Positions 47,960 through 59,371 of a stretch of 64,000 bases of DNA are shown piece after piece. Position numbers and translations under genes: made by a program. Numbering within the stretch: position 1 is the stretch's first letter; each line of letters opens with the position of its first letter. Under the pieces are notes generated by a model, which did not search any database, was not told where the DNA came from, and was given only the letters and a program-made list of their open reading frames with translations. This DNA is from Artemisia argyi (lineage: Eukaryota; Streptophyta; Magnoliopsida; Asterales; Asteraceae): the NCBI GenBank assembly GCA_030686995.1, contig CM060703.1, positions 120,014,861 through 120,078,860 of the forward strand. The letters run 5' to 3'.

Positions 47960-50900
47960 TCAGTCATGGCTTGGGTACCCCAAGGAAACTAATATGTGTA
48001 TACATGTGCAGGAACATTCAAATGATATTGCAGATCAAGGATATGTAGATAGTGGATGTTCAAGGCACATGACAGGCAACATGTCTTACCTCACAGAATT
48101 CAAATCATTTGATGGAGGATATGTTACCTTTGGGTGGAGGAATCAAAGGAAAGATTACTGGTAAAGGTACAATTAAAACCAGTAAATTAGATTTTGAAAA
48201 TGTGTATTTTGTGAAAGAACTACAGTTTAATCTCCTAAGTGTCTCACAAATGTGTGACACAAAGAACAATGTTCTTTTTACTGACACTGAATGCATTGTA
48301 CTTTCTCCTGATTTTAAAATTCCTGATGAAAGTCAGATTCTTCTTAAAATCCCTAGAAAGAACAATATGTACATTGTTGATTTAAAGAACATTGTTCCTA
48401 AAGAGAGTTTAACCTGTCTAGTAGCAAAAGCCTCATTGGATGAATCTATGCTTTGGCATAGAAGACTTGGTCATGTAAACTTTAAAACAATCAATACAAT
48501 TGCAAAATATGATTTGGTTAGAGGTTTACCCAAAAAGATTTTTCAAAATGACCAAACCTGTGTTGATTGTCTAAAAGGCAAACAACATAGAGCTTCTTAT
48601 AAGCCCAAGACCCATAACTCAATTTCTCAAGCTTTATACATGCTTCATATGGATCTCTTTGGTCCTACATCTGTGAATAGCTTGAATGGTAAAAGATATT
48701 GTCTTGTAGTTACTGATGATTACAGCAGATTCTCTTGGGTTTTCTTTTTAAGAACTAAGGATGAAACAAGTGAGATCCTTAAGTCCTAAATTACAGGGAT
48801 AGAAAACCAAATTGATAAGAAAGTAAAAGTAATTAGATGTGACAATGGGACAGAATTCAAGAATAGAGTTATGGATGAATTTTGCAAAGAAAAAGGAATA
48901 AAAAGATAATATAGTGTAGCTAGAACCCCACAGCAAAATGGAGTAGCAGAAAGGAAAAATAGAACACTTATAGAGGCTGCTAGAACAATGCTAGTAGATT
49001 CTAAGTTGCTTGTTTCATTTTGGGCTGAAGCAGTAGGTACTGCTTGTTATGTACAGAATAGGGTTCTTGTGATTAAACCTCATAGAAAGACTCCTTATGA
49101 ACTTTTGTTTAGTTGAACACCATCTCTAAGTTTTATGAGACCTTTTGGATGTCATGTCACTATTCTCAATACCAAAGATCATCTAGGAAAGTTTGAAGGA
49201 AAAGCTGATGAAGGCTACATGATAGGGTATTCTTTGCAAAGTAAGGCCTATAGGGTGTATAATAGATGCACTAGGCTAGTGGAAGAAAACCTGCACATAG
49301 AGTTTCAAGAAAAACTACCAAATGTTGCAGGCACTGGACCAGATTGGTGTTTTGACATTGATAAGCTTTCAGAATCTATGAATTATGTGCCTGTCACAGG
49401 TACAAATACTAATGATAATGCAGGTCTTGAAGACAATGTTGAAACATCTGAGGATCAAGATTACATCTTGATGCCAATTTGGACAGGATTTGATTCATCT
49501 TCAAGTCATAGAGAGCCTTCATCTACAATAAATGAAGGTGTTGAAGATGATCATGGAACTCAAGATCAAGGGAATCAAGAAAATTCTGAAAATGGAAATG
49601 GTACTGTTAATTCACAAGATAGTACTGCCAGTTCAACAGATGGTACTGCCAGTTCACACATTGGTCCTGCTGAACCATTAAATGTTCTATCAGATGATTC
49701 CTTACCAGAAGATGTAGGGATTGGAAACCTTCCAATTTCCTATGATGTTCCTACAACACACAACACAAGAATTCTCAAAGATCACTCCATTGATAATGTG
49801 ATTGGCAGCATTGATTCTGGTGTTAAAACAAGAACTTAAGTCTTATCTTCAGACAGAGATGGGTTTGTCCTAGCTGTGTATGAAGAAAAGAACCATGAAG
49901 TTGCCCATATATGCCTATTTTCATGCTTTCTCTCACAAGTAGAACCCAAAAACATTACAAAAGCCTTAGATGATTCAAGCTAGGTTGAAGCTATGCAAGA
50001 AGAGCAGCTTCAATTCAAATTGCAGAATGTCTGGGTACTGGTTGATTTGCCCAAAGGTTACAGGGCAATTGGAACCAAATGGGTTTTCAGAAATAAGAAA
50101 GATGAAAGGGGAATAGTGATAAAAAACAAAGCCAGATTGGTTGCCCAAGGGTATACTCAAGAAGAAGGAGTGGATTATGAAGAAGTTTTTACTCCAGTTG
50201 CAAGAATTGAAGCAATTAGGCTATTCTTGGCCTATGCTTCTTTCATAGGATTCACTGTCTACCAAATGGATGTCAAAAGTGCCTTTTTATATGGTACTAC
50301 TGAAGAAGAGGTGTATGTTTCTCAACCTCCAGGCTTCATTGATGCAAAATATCCAGACAAGGTGTACAAGGTTACCAAAGCTCTTTATGGTCTACACCAA
50401 GCTCCTAGAGCATGGTATGAAACATTGGATTTCTATTTATTGGAAAATGGATTTCAAAGAGGCAAGATTGATCCAACTTTGTTCATCAAAAGAACCAAGA
50501 AAGACATCATGCTGGTGCAGATTTATGTTGATGACATTATCTTTGGATCCACAAATCAGGAATTGTGTGTGGAGTTTGAAAAACTTATGCATAGTAAGTT
50601 TGAAATGAGTTCCATGGGGGAACATACTTTCTTTTTGGGTCTCCAAGTGAAACAATCTAAGGAAGGCATATTTATCAGCCAAGATAAGTATGTAGCAGAG
50701 ATCCTAAGGAAATTTGGGTTTGCAGATTCAAAGGTTGAAAGTACACCAATGGATCCAGAAAAGGGGTTACACAAAGATGCTGAGGGTGAAGATGTTGATG
50801 TGCACAACTACAGATCAATGATTGGGTCCCTAATGTACCTTACATCATCAAGACCAGATATCATGTTCTCAGTGTGTGTATGTGCAAGATTTCAAGTAAA

Positions 50901-51463
50901 TCCAAAAGTTTCTCATCTCACAGCAGTCAAAAGGATCTTTAGATACCTCAAGGGCCAGCCTAAGTTGGGTCTATGGTATCCAAGGGAATCATCTTTTGAT
51001 TTGGTAGCTTATTCAGATAGTGACTATGCTGGTGCAACCCTAGACAGAAAATCCACAACTGGTGGATGTCAATTTCTTGGCTGCAGACTCATATCATGGC
51101 AATGCAAGAAGCAAACAATGGTAGCCAACTCTACAACTGAAGCAGAATATGTTGCAAGTGCAAGTTGTTGTGGCCAAGTTCTTTGGATCCAGAATCTATT
51201 GCTTGACTATGGGTACAATTTTCTTAACACCATTAATTACATTGACAATAGCAGTACTATTTGTATCATTAAAAATCCAGTTCAACATTCAAAAACAAAA
51301 CACATTGAAATCAGACACCATTTCATAAGAGATTGCAATGAGAAAAGGTTAATTTAAGTTGTCAAAATTGATTCTGAAAATAATTTTGCAGACCTTCTCA
51401 CCAAAGCTTTTGATTTAGGTAGGTTTAAATACCTGTTAGCAGGTATTGGTATGATAAATCTTT
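47960..51463 (+). pseudogene. Copia pol: protease, integrase, RT, RNase H
   Basis: Protease YVDSGCSRHMTGN (active site 48048-48056) is in one frame and shifts near 48110 to the frame kept to 51463. Integrase has HRRLGH...CVDCLKGKQ and catalytic VVTDDYSR, RCDNGTEF and QQNGVAERKNR. RT has [36 protein letters not shown] and YVDDIIFG (about 50524). RNase H has [25 protein letters not shown] and terminal FADLLTKAF. In-frame stops lie at 48787, 48907, 49114, 49837, 49981 and 51355; at least the Trp and Gln positions fit C-to-T or G-to-A change. Catalytic residues of RT remain. Confidence 0.93.
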
Positions 51464-52257
51464 GAAAAACATGTGTTTTCTACATAACATAAACAAATTC
51501 TGGACTCTAAACATGGTACTACTAGTTAGTTATAAGGTACTGTCAGTACATAATTGGTACTGCTAGTTCAAAGTTTGCTCTGTTTTTGCTCATCTTGATG
51601 TTTAAATGTTAACAATGCTATAAAACAAGTGCTTTGCACTCTGTTCTTTTGGTTTACAACTAACCATTTCAGGTTACTCAAGCTTGCTAACACAATCAGG
51701 ATATGGAAATGGTAATCAGTTCACCAAGTTTTTCAAAACTTAAGAGTTGGCTAGTCCAAAGCAAACGGCTCTTGGTAAAGACTTTTCAAATCCGTTGATA
51801 GCTGATAGTTTGCTAAAAACTATAAGGTAATCAGTTCACCCAGTTTTATAAAGCTAAAAGAGCTAACTAGTCCAAAAGCAAACGGCTCTTGGTAAAGACT
51901 TCTCAAATCCGTTGATAGCTGATAGTTTGCTAAAAACTATAAGGGATATTTTCTAAAGTTTCAAAGAGACTGCCAAGTTTCATTTCAAAAACAAGGTACT
52001 GGTAGTTCAAATTTTAGTATTGGTATAGTAAAAAGGTACTGCTACATAGCCGTTGAGTCTGTCAAGTTAAAAATATAGACGTTCTTTTGAAGGGTATTTT
52101 TGTGAATTATTCATGTTATCCATATCTTTTATAGTCGGTCAAAAGTCATTTTTCTCATAATCAATCCTTATCACAATTCACACTCACCTTTCATCTTCTA
52201 CCAGTACAACAATAAAATCCCACCATCATAATCAAAATTTTCATCAAACCTTTCACC
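51464..52257 (+). other. Copia gap between pol and third ORF
   Basis: Non-coding. It contains repeated GGTACTGCTAGTTC-type motifs (51515, 51536, 51556, 51995, 52035) and a direct tandem duplication of ~116 bp (51711-51825 and 51826-51943). The last ~180 bases, with TTTTATAG at about 52128, look like a promoter and leader for the third ORF. Confidence 0.55.
51711..51943. repeat. 116-bp direct tandem duplication
   Basis: Two adjacent copies, both ending GATAGTTTGCTAAAAACTAT and sharing CAAACGGCTCTTGGTAAAGA. They differ at a handful of bases. Confidence 0.9.
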
Positions 52258-53041
52258 ATGGCTCGTCTATGTTTTGTCAAACGTCACAACCAATTAGCAT
52301 TTTTGGAAAAGTCTGATGACAATGAAACTTTTCATCAAGCAGTGGATTTTCTAAACAATTCTTATGTCAGGTTTGCTTTACTGGTGAATCCCACTATTTT
52401 TTAATCTCAAATTTCATAATTTTGGCAAACTGCTAGAGTTAACACTCTTAGGAATGGGATTCAAGAGTTAGAGGTCAAAGTGGATGGTAGAACATTGACT
52501 TTTACCGAGTCATCCATTAGAAGACATCTTCGTTTGGATGATTCAGATGGCATTAGTCAACTACCTGATACTAAAATCTTTGTAAATTTGACAAAAATGC
52601 GGTATAATGTAACTTCTACAAAGCTTACATTTCTTAAAAAGCATTTTACCCCTCAATGGAGATTTTTGATTCATACCATCCTTCATTGTTTAAGCCAAAA
52701 GAAAACCTCATGGGAGCAGTTTAGTGGCAACATGGCTGCAGCTCTCATTTCTCTGGCAACAAACAAGAAATTCAACTTTTCAAAATATATTTTTGAAGGA
52801 TTGGTTAAAAATGTGGACAGTGAAACAAAGTTTTTGATGTACCCAAGGTTCATTCAGTGCCTCATCAACAAATCCAAACATTTGTTACTTCCCCCAACCA
52901 AACCTTTTAAGACTCCTAAACTTACACACAAGGTGTTTTCAAACATGAAAATTGGTTTTCAAGGAGAAGAAGTACCACTTTTTGAGGAAATGTTACCACA
53001 ACATTCTGAAGAACCATCCACATCATCTGATCATCCATCAC
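52258..53041 (+). pseudogene. Copia third ORF, N-terminal part
   Basis: ATG 52258 (MARLCFVKRHNQLAF) within CACCATGG. Stops at 52402 and 52417 break it early, then the frame is clean to the family-B insertion at 53041. Shared with the 2640-5889 copy are NPTIF, the FW pair, ESSIRRHLRLDD, LHCLSQKKTSW and MYPRFIQ. The frame resumes in phase at 60796 once the insertion and one ATCAC are discounted. Function is unknown and there is no visible membrane segment. Confidence 0.8.
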
Positions 53042-54459
53042 TGATACGTGGGAATCGCAACAGGCTTTACCTCTTAAGGGATCTTGAGAAGCTTACAACC
53101 CCCACCAGGCAGTGTACCTGATCGTTGTAGTATAGTATAGTGATAAGTACCGGGGGATTGATCGTTCAGCTAGGAATAGTGTCGCTAGGATTAGAAAACC
53201 TAAATACTAGTTCTAAAGATGATGGAAGATTATTTTTGTATTGTTATATTTTTTAGAAAGCAAGTAAAATCTCGGGTTTGAAGGATTTGGGCGGAATTAG
53301 TTGCTAGTTAACTAACCCAATACTAAAGATGCAATCAAAATAAAATACTAGAAATGAAAATGAACTAAATTATACTAAGGTTGTGAGCAATAAGTGGAGA
53401 AAATGTGTTTACTTAGATTTCACTACTCCCTAGACATCTTTTACACGTTAATTACTTGTTATAGTTGCGTGGATGACGGATTGTATTCCTTAATACCATT
53501 CATGGGGTGGCGCACTTACTTCCCCAATCCTATGAGTGCCTACTTCACTCCTATGTCGAGCCGTTAAAAACTCCTAACATGGGATCATTAGAAATTACTC
53601 ATGCAGTAAATACAACCAATAAAACCTAGTGCACATCGGTTCATGTTTCCTAAAACGTTCAAGCATGTTACCATTTGGAGATCTGCCAGTTTTCTTAAGC
53701 CTAACATCAAAATCATGCATCCAATACAACCATAAACAAGTAATCAACACATAATTAACATCTAGGTTTCATTAGATCTAAGCAAACACAATATAGATCT
53801 AGCCTAGCATGCTGGAATTAAGATAAGAACAAGATATAGACAACCAACACATAGACATATTGATTGAATTAAAAGAATACTTATCTCAATTACACACGAA
53901 AGGGATCAAGGGCAAAGAACCCTTGAAAAACCTGTAAAATTCGTCTTAAGTTCGGACCTAGGGTTTCTCCAAAACTCCTCTCTTTTTAATGTGAAAATTA
54001 GAAAACTATATATAGAAAATAGGGGCTGACGGCGTCAAGACAAAACTTGTGACGCCGTCAGCTCGCCGCCAAAATACTTCTCGGACTGCCTTGATCTACT
54101 TCTGACGCCGTCATGTGTTAACATTTTTCAGGCCGTCATGCATTTTACTCTTGACGCCCTACCTTGTGACGCCGTCAAATTTGTACTGTGTCGTCATGGA
54201 AAGTCCTGGAATTTACTCTTGACGCCGTCAGAAATTCCTTCTTGACGCCGTCACCTACTGTTCCCAGCTTGGAAAATAGAGACTTTGTCGTTTTCTTCAC
54301 TTTTATGCTCCAAAAATGTCCAAAATGGCTTATTTTCCAGATTTCACTCCCAAAGTACCTAAAATCACAAAAGGAACGATTTAGGGCAATATTTGATCAA
54401 ATAAATTCAATTCCGGGCTTAAATGACCCCCTAAAAGTGGTTCATTTTTCGCCTCATCA
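53042..54459 (-). mobile_element. Family-B 3' LTR
   Basis: TGATACGTGG to GCCTCATCA. Pairs with 59372-60790 with few differences. Confidence 0.95.
54006..54253 (-). promoter_or_regulatory. Family-B LTR promoter: TATA plus TGACG palindrome array
   Basis: TATA-like CTATATATAG (54006-54015) is followed on its upstream side by six palindromic TGACGSCGTCA motifs at 54027, 54050, 54103, 54167, 54220 and 54243, plus several half sites. TGACG is the core of as-1 type sites bound by plant TGA bZIP factors. Binding is inferred. The 5' LTR carries the same array. Confidence 0.6.
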
Positions 54460-54463
54460 TATA

Positions 54464-54499
54464 CCCTTACACTTGAGATTTGCTTGTCCTCAAGCAAAT
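54464..54499 (-). promoter_or_regulatory. Family-B polypurine tract with hairpin
   Basis: Plus CCCTTACACTT (minus AAGTGTAAGGG) lies next to the 3' LTR. It is followed by a perfect 9-bp stem ATTTGCTTG (54478-54486) / CAAGCAAAT (54491-54499) around TCCT. Confidence 0.65.
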
Positions 54500-56931
54500 G
54501 CGCTTTTATTCTAGTCAAAATACAAGTTAGGGGTCATTTAACACTAATATAAAAGTAATTACAACAAATAATCGTTCCACTAAAGACCAAAGACAAGCAC
54601 GGAGGTCATACACAAGCACCTCACAAATAGTGTTTAGATACTCACATCTCTCGGGTGTAATAAAGTATAAATTACAATATGGAAACGGAAGATACCTCTC
54701 ACTACCTGTAATAGCAAAATAGATTACCATAGGCTTGGGAAAGGATCAAACCTCCACCACATGGCGTAAGCACCTAGGATAAACTATCAAAGAGGTCTTT
54801 TAAAGGGTTGTAACGTTAGGTGTAGGGATATGAAATACACGGTTTTGTTGGATAAAGGCAGTCTTTACTGGTGGCGAGTTAACAATCTTGGTCAATTACA
54901 TGTATAATATGGCGTTGCTAAGCCAAGACTAGACTCGACTTAAGCTAATAAATGAAAAATAACAAAAACATAAAATGAACATAGAATAAAAAGGGATGGT
55001 AGTCCGTATGTTTTTTCTCTTTTCTTTTTCTATTTTTTTTTCTTGTTTTTTCGATTTTTTTTTTTTTTTTTTTTTTTTCATACACTTTTACCCTACCATC
55101 CAAAATAATACATCATAGGGGATGAGAATTCCCCTTACACTTGAATCCTTACATACTTTACAATAAACTAAACTAATGACTCGAATTAAGATAATCAAAA
55201 CACTTGGAGCACTTTTAAGATTAACGTACGTATGGGGGTAATATATGATGTTCTTCCCCATTACTCCATAAAATAAGTACTTTACCCATGACTCCCAATC
55301 GTCCCAAAACAATATGTACAAGGATATGACTCGACTTAGCAACCATGTAATCAATTAGAAAGTTAACTTAGGGTTTAACAAATAACAATAATGCACTAAA
55401 AATGAGCGCATACACGGAAGGCTAAGGCGATTTGGTTGTACATTTAAGTGGGGTGTAACAAATTCTTCCTTTAAGTAAGATGCTTAAAGTTAGAAACGAA
55501 AAGATATGCTCGGAGGGGTGTACTAGGGGTTTCGTGTACTAAAAATGAGTACAACGCTAAGGTGTGGGAAAAAGTAGTTGACTTAAGTAGTCAAGCAATA
55601 TGACTTAAGTGGTCAAGAAATTATAATACGGGTTTAACACAAGGGTGATCCTAATGCCTCTTATCATGTAGTAAATCCTACTACACGAATGTAGTCTCAC
55701 TAGCGGTCTCGAGATGCATCACTAACGCAAGTTCTAGAATCTAAATGCTACCGGTACACTCATAAGCACTAATAGTAAATGCTTTTCCTATCAAATCTAA
55801 AGGCGAACCTCACATATTTGGGTGGAAAATTTTTCTGAATATACGGTTATGTGCTAGTCATACAATCTCCTATCCATGAGATGCTTGCTATGGCTAAAGT
55901 TTCACTCCTAAATGTTGTAAAAAAATTTAAATTTGGCGCTAAAATTGCACTAACAAGTATTTCTCATAGTTTTATTACACACCTACCATTAAACAAAGCA
56001 AACTCAAGCGAAAGTGCATATGTAAGGTATCATCATTTTACCCTCCCCTTACACTTAGGATGAACATTGTCCCCAATGTTCAAGTAAAGAATGTAAAAGT
56101 GAAAAAGTAAAAAGAATGAAATCAAATACTCCCCTAATTCACTCGGTATGGATAATAGGGTGGCCAGGTTAAATCTTCCTCCAAGAAAATGAACAATCAA
56201 AGCTTCCCTTCCAGAATATAAATCATCTTCTTGTCATACATAACCTGTAAATCCTGAGAAAATAGACAAGACAACCTCGCATAAAATCGGCGGCATCCTA
56301 TATAAGTTACTAAATCCTAGAAAACAAAGTAAGATATAATGCATGTGGAATGAAGTTTGCAGATTTCCTGGAGATTATAAAACTTAATAATTCACAAAAA
56401 CCATAAGACTCCGTTAGAAAAACAAAACTGGTAAAATTTCCAGATTTTTTTTTACCCGTGACGTCGTCAAGAGTTAACTCGTGACGCCGTCAGGATTGAC
56501 CTGCAGAAATTCTTATGTTAAGTTTCCGGAAAATTTCTGGAAAAACTTGGTTCTACTTCCTGGAAAATCCCGCAAAACTTCATTATGACTCGATACAAGC
56601 ATTTGACTCTAACAAATACGAATATACATGTTCATTTAATATTGTGGAGAATCATGATCGAGTTGTTTCTTAAAAACATATTTGGGGTTTCCCCTTACAC
56701 TTATTTTTTTCAAAAATACCTTTAGGTAGAGTTAAGACTAAGCCAAAAAAACAAAGTAAAGTATTTCCACATTTTAATTGAGAAACATGATCTACCAACA
56801 ATAGAAATAAAGCATGCATACGGAAGCAAATAACAAACAAAAAATGAAAATCACACAAAGCATGGGTTGCCTCCCAAGAAGCGCTTTTCTTTATTTACGA
56901 GTCTTGTAGCTAGACTCAAGGTCATGGGTTA
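54500..56931. other. Family-B non-coding region
   Basis: No convincing coding frame. Contains a 24-base poly-T run (55055-55078), polypurine-like CCCCTTACACTT motifs at 55131, 56045 and 56691, a second polypurine-hairpin module (56045-56082) and two TGACG palindromes (56459-56469 and 56482-56492). Confidence 0.55.
56045..56082 (-). promoter_or_regulatory. Second polypurine-like tract and hairpin of family B
   Basis: CCCCTTACACTT followed by a perfect 9-bp stem TGAACATTG (56061-56069) / CAATGTTCA (56074-56082) around TCCC. It lies 1,583 bases from the terminal module. Confidence 0.6.
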
Positions 56932-59202
56932 CTACGTGACTTCGTCCCGTGAGATGATGTACCCCATATAGTTGTGATCATTACTATTGTGTTGGTAGTG
57001 CCGTAACCTGTCGACACTTGCAATCACCTCTCCACCTACTTTACTTTTTAGGGTAGTCATCCCATCTTGGCTCACGCCTTCAATCGTGAAAGGCCCATAC
57101 CACCAAGGACTTGGTTTATCGGGTGGTATTGTTATTTCCGAGTGTCTTAGGAGTAACAAGTTACCTTCCTCAAATGGTACATGATTTTCTGCTGGTTGAG
57201 TATGTTCGAATTTGACCTGAACCTTATCGCTTTTGCTTCTTTCATACTTAGCCTCCTTGTAGCTTTTGATCCTTGCCTCCCATGCAAGAATTTTATTCTG
57301 AACGCGAATGGGTGTCGTGTCAATGTTGTTTTTGAGCTTTCTCCAACTCACATTCTCATGCCCATTTCGGGGGGTCATGGGAAAACTAATCTTTCTTTTC
57401 CCAGATTTAAGCTCAATTTTCCTCCCTTCATACTTAATGATAGCTCTAGCGGTGGCAAGGAATGGTGCCCCGAGGATTATTGGCATGCATCCATCTCCTT
57501 TATCATCGATGATCATGAAATCAACAGGGTACATGAACCCTGCGACATTAACTAATACATCTTCTGCGATTCCTAGGGGATATACATATGAGTGTCCAGC
57601 GAGGGACAACCTAACATGAGTGGGGGCCGGCATTTTTGATGTTAGTTGGATATAAATAGTGAGGGGCATAAGATTTACTTCCGATCCTTGGTCGGCGAAA
57701 GCATTAAGATATTTCAAATCCCCGATGCTAGCTGGTATCTCAAAGTTCCCACACGCCACCTGCTTAGTAACCACCTTTTGTATCAATAGTTTCTCGAATA
57801 TTGGCCCCCCAGGTAACGTATCATACTCATCTTTTCCCCCTTCCTCGTCCTTTGAACCCTGTTTGGAAGGTTGGTTACGCCCGACACCCTTTATCCAATT
57901 TGTTATGGTGTTTTCATTTATATCATGTTTTAGGTAGTGACTCAAGGGTTAGGATCTTGGTGGCTCTTCCAAGGTCTGTTTAGTAGAGGTTTCCACCTTC
58001 TCGTCATCCTTGTGGACAATTGTGATGGAATTAACAAATTGGGTAGTGGGGGTGACGTTTTCTTTCCTTAGTAGCATTCTTTCGGGGGTTTTCTGGTTGG
58101 CATACTCCTCCAATAGACTCATCATCTCATTCATCTTCACTTGAATCTCCTATTTTTGCTTATACACTGCTTCCTCGAATCTAGCAAGCCGATCAGAATG
58201 AGCTGCCATGTATTCTCTCATCCTAGCTTCAAACTCCGAGCTAAGCTCCTCGGGTGGGGAATAAGGTGGGGCATAGTTTTGAAAAGTCTCAATGTTTTCT
58301 CTAGAGGGTGATTCTGATAATGGATTTGAAGTTGGTTTCGAGACAGAATTAACAGTAGCCCGTCTAAGACTAAAAGGTTTTCGTTGCCTTTCCTCAAAAT
58401 AGTCAACCTTTGCCTCGAGTTTGCATAGGATTTCATTGGGTAGCTCGGCGGGTCCTCCCGGTGTTGAGACTGCATTGATGGCCGCGTTAATTGCATGCTT
58501 AAATTCCCATACCTCTTGATTTTTTGCGGCGAGCTGCTCAATAATTGCCCAGGACTCCTCGGCGTTCTTATCACGCAGTTTCCCTCCTACGGCCTTATCG
58601 ATTGTACGTTTAATGTGATAGTCAACATGGTCGTAGAAAATCTGAACTAATAGCCAAAGGTTTATGGCATGATGAGCGATTTTGTGGAGGAGATCCTTAA
58701 AGCGGGCCCATGCTTTGTAGAAAGTTTCACCCCGATGTTGTTCAAACATCAAAATGTCCCTTCTAAGCATTGCAGTCTTTTCCTGTGGGAAGAATTGGGT
58801 AAGGAAGAGATTGTTGAGATTATCCCATGTGGTGATGGATCCCACGGGTAAACGCTCAAGCCATTGACTAGCTTGATCCCGTAGAGAGAATTGGAATAGG
58901 CGTAATCGGGTAGTCTCTCTAGTTTCAACACTTAGGTATATAGAATCTACGATTTTAAGGAAGTCCTTAAGATGTTGATTTGGATCTTCGGAACGAAGTC
59001 CATGGAATGCACATCCGCTTTGCACCAACCGGATGGTGTCGGATCGCAAGGGGGTCACATTGGCTCCGGTAAGCTCAATGGTGTTTCGATAGCCTTGGTG
59101 GCTAGGTCGGGAATACTCTCCTAAGGTTCGGGGCCTAAGGGGTTCTAGTGGTGGGTTTTGTTGTGGTTGGATGACGGGTTCAAAGATGTTCCCGTTGTCC
59201 AT
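56932..59202 (-). pseudogene. Family-B gag-protease-integrase-tail polyprotein
   Basis: A single frame of 757 codons from ATG 59202 (MDNGNIFEPV) with only two stops (58150, 57949). Gag spans about residues 1-350, with CAFHGLRSEDPNQHLKDF, QFSLRDQASQWLERLP and FLTQFFPQEKT. The protease (about residues 440-570) has ADQGSEVNLMPLTIY and PIILGAPFLATARA. The active site reads D-Q-G rather than the usual D-S/T-G. From about residue 620 the frame passes directly into an integrase C-terminal tail with EEGNLLLLRHSEI and PSPWWYGPFTIEGVSQDG. RT, RNase H and the integrase core are deleted in frame. The product could act only with helper enzymes. Confidence 0.8.
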
Positions 59203-59348
59203 GGTGTCGGGTGGTGAAGAGTTACGAACAAAGACACAAAGAAGAAGATAGACTAAAGAAACCTAAAAAAGAAAAATAAAATCTTACTAGAAAGGAATCT
59301 AGCAAGTAGACCTAATAAAAATAAATCCTAACCTAGACAATAACTATT

Positions 59349-59365
59349 CCCCTGCAACGGCGCCA
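59349..59365 (-). promoter_or_regulatory. Family-B primer-binding site, tRNA-Asp type
   Basis: Minus strand TGGCGCCGTTGCAGGGG, six bases from the LTR. It matches the tRNA-Asp complement except for one base. Confidence 0.85.
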
Positions 59366-59371
59366 AAAACT

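Noticed and set aside
55055..55078. Poly-T as a poly(A) tail of a retrogene on the minus strand
   Set aside because: No gene body or target duplication adjoins it. It lies in the family-B non-coding region.
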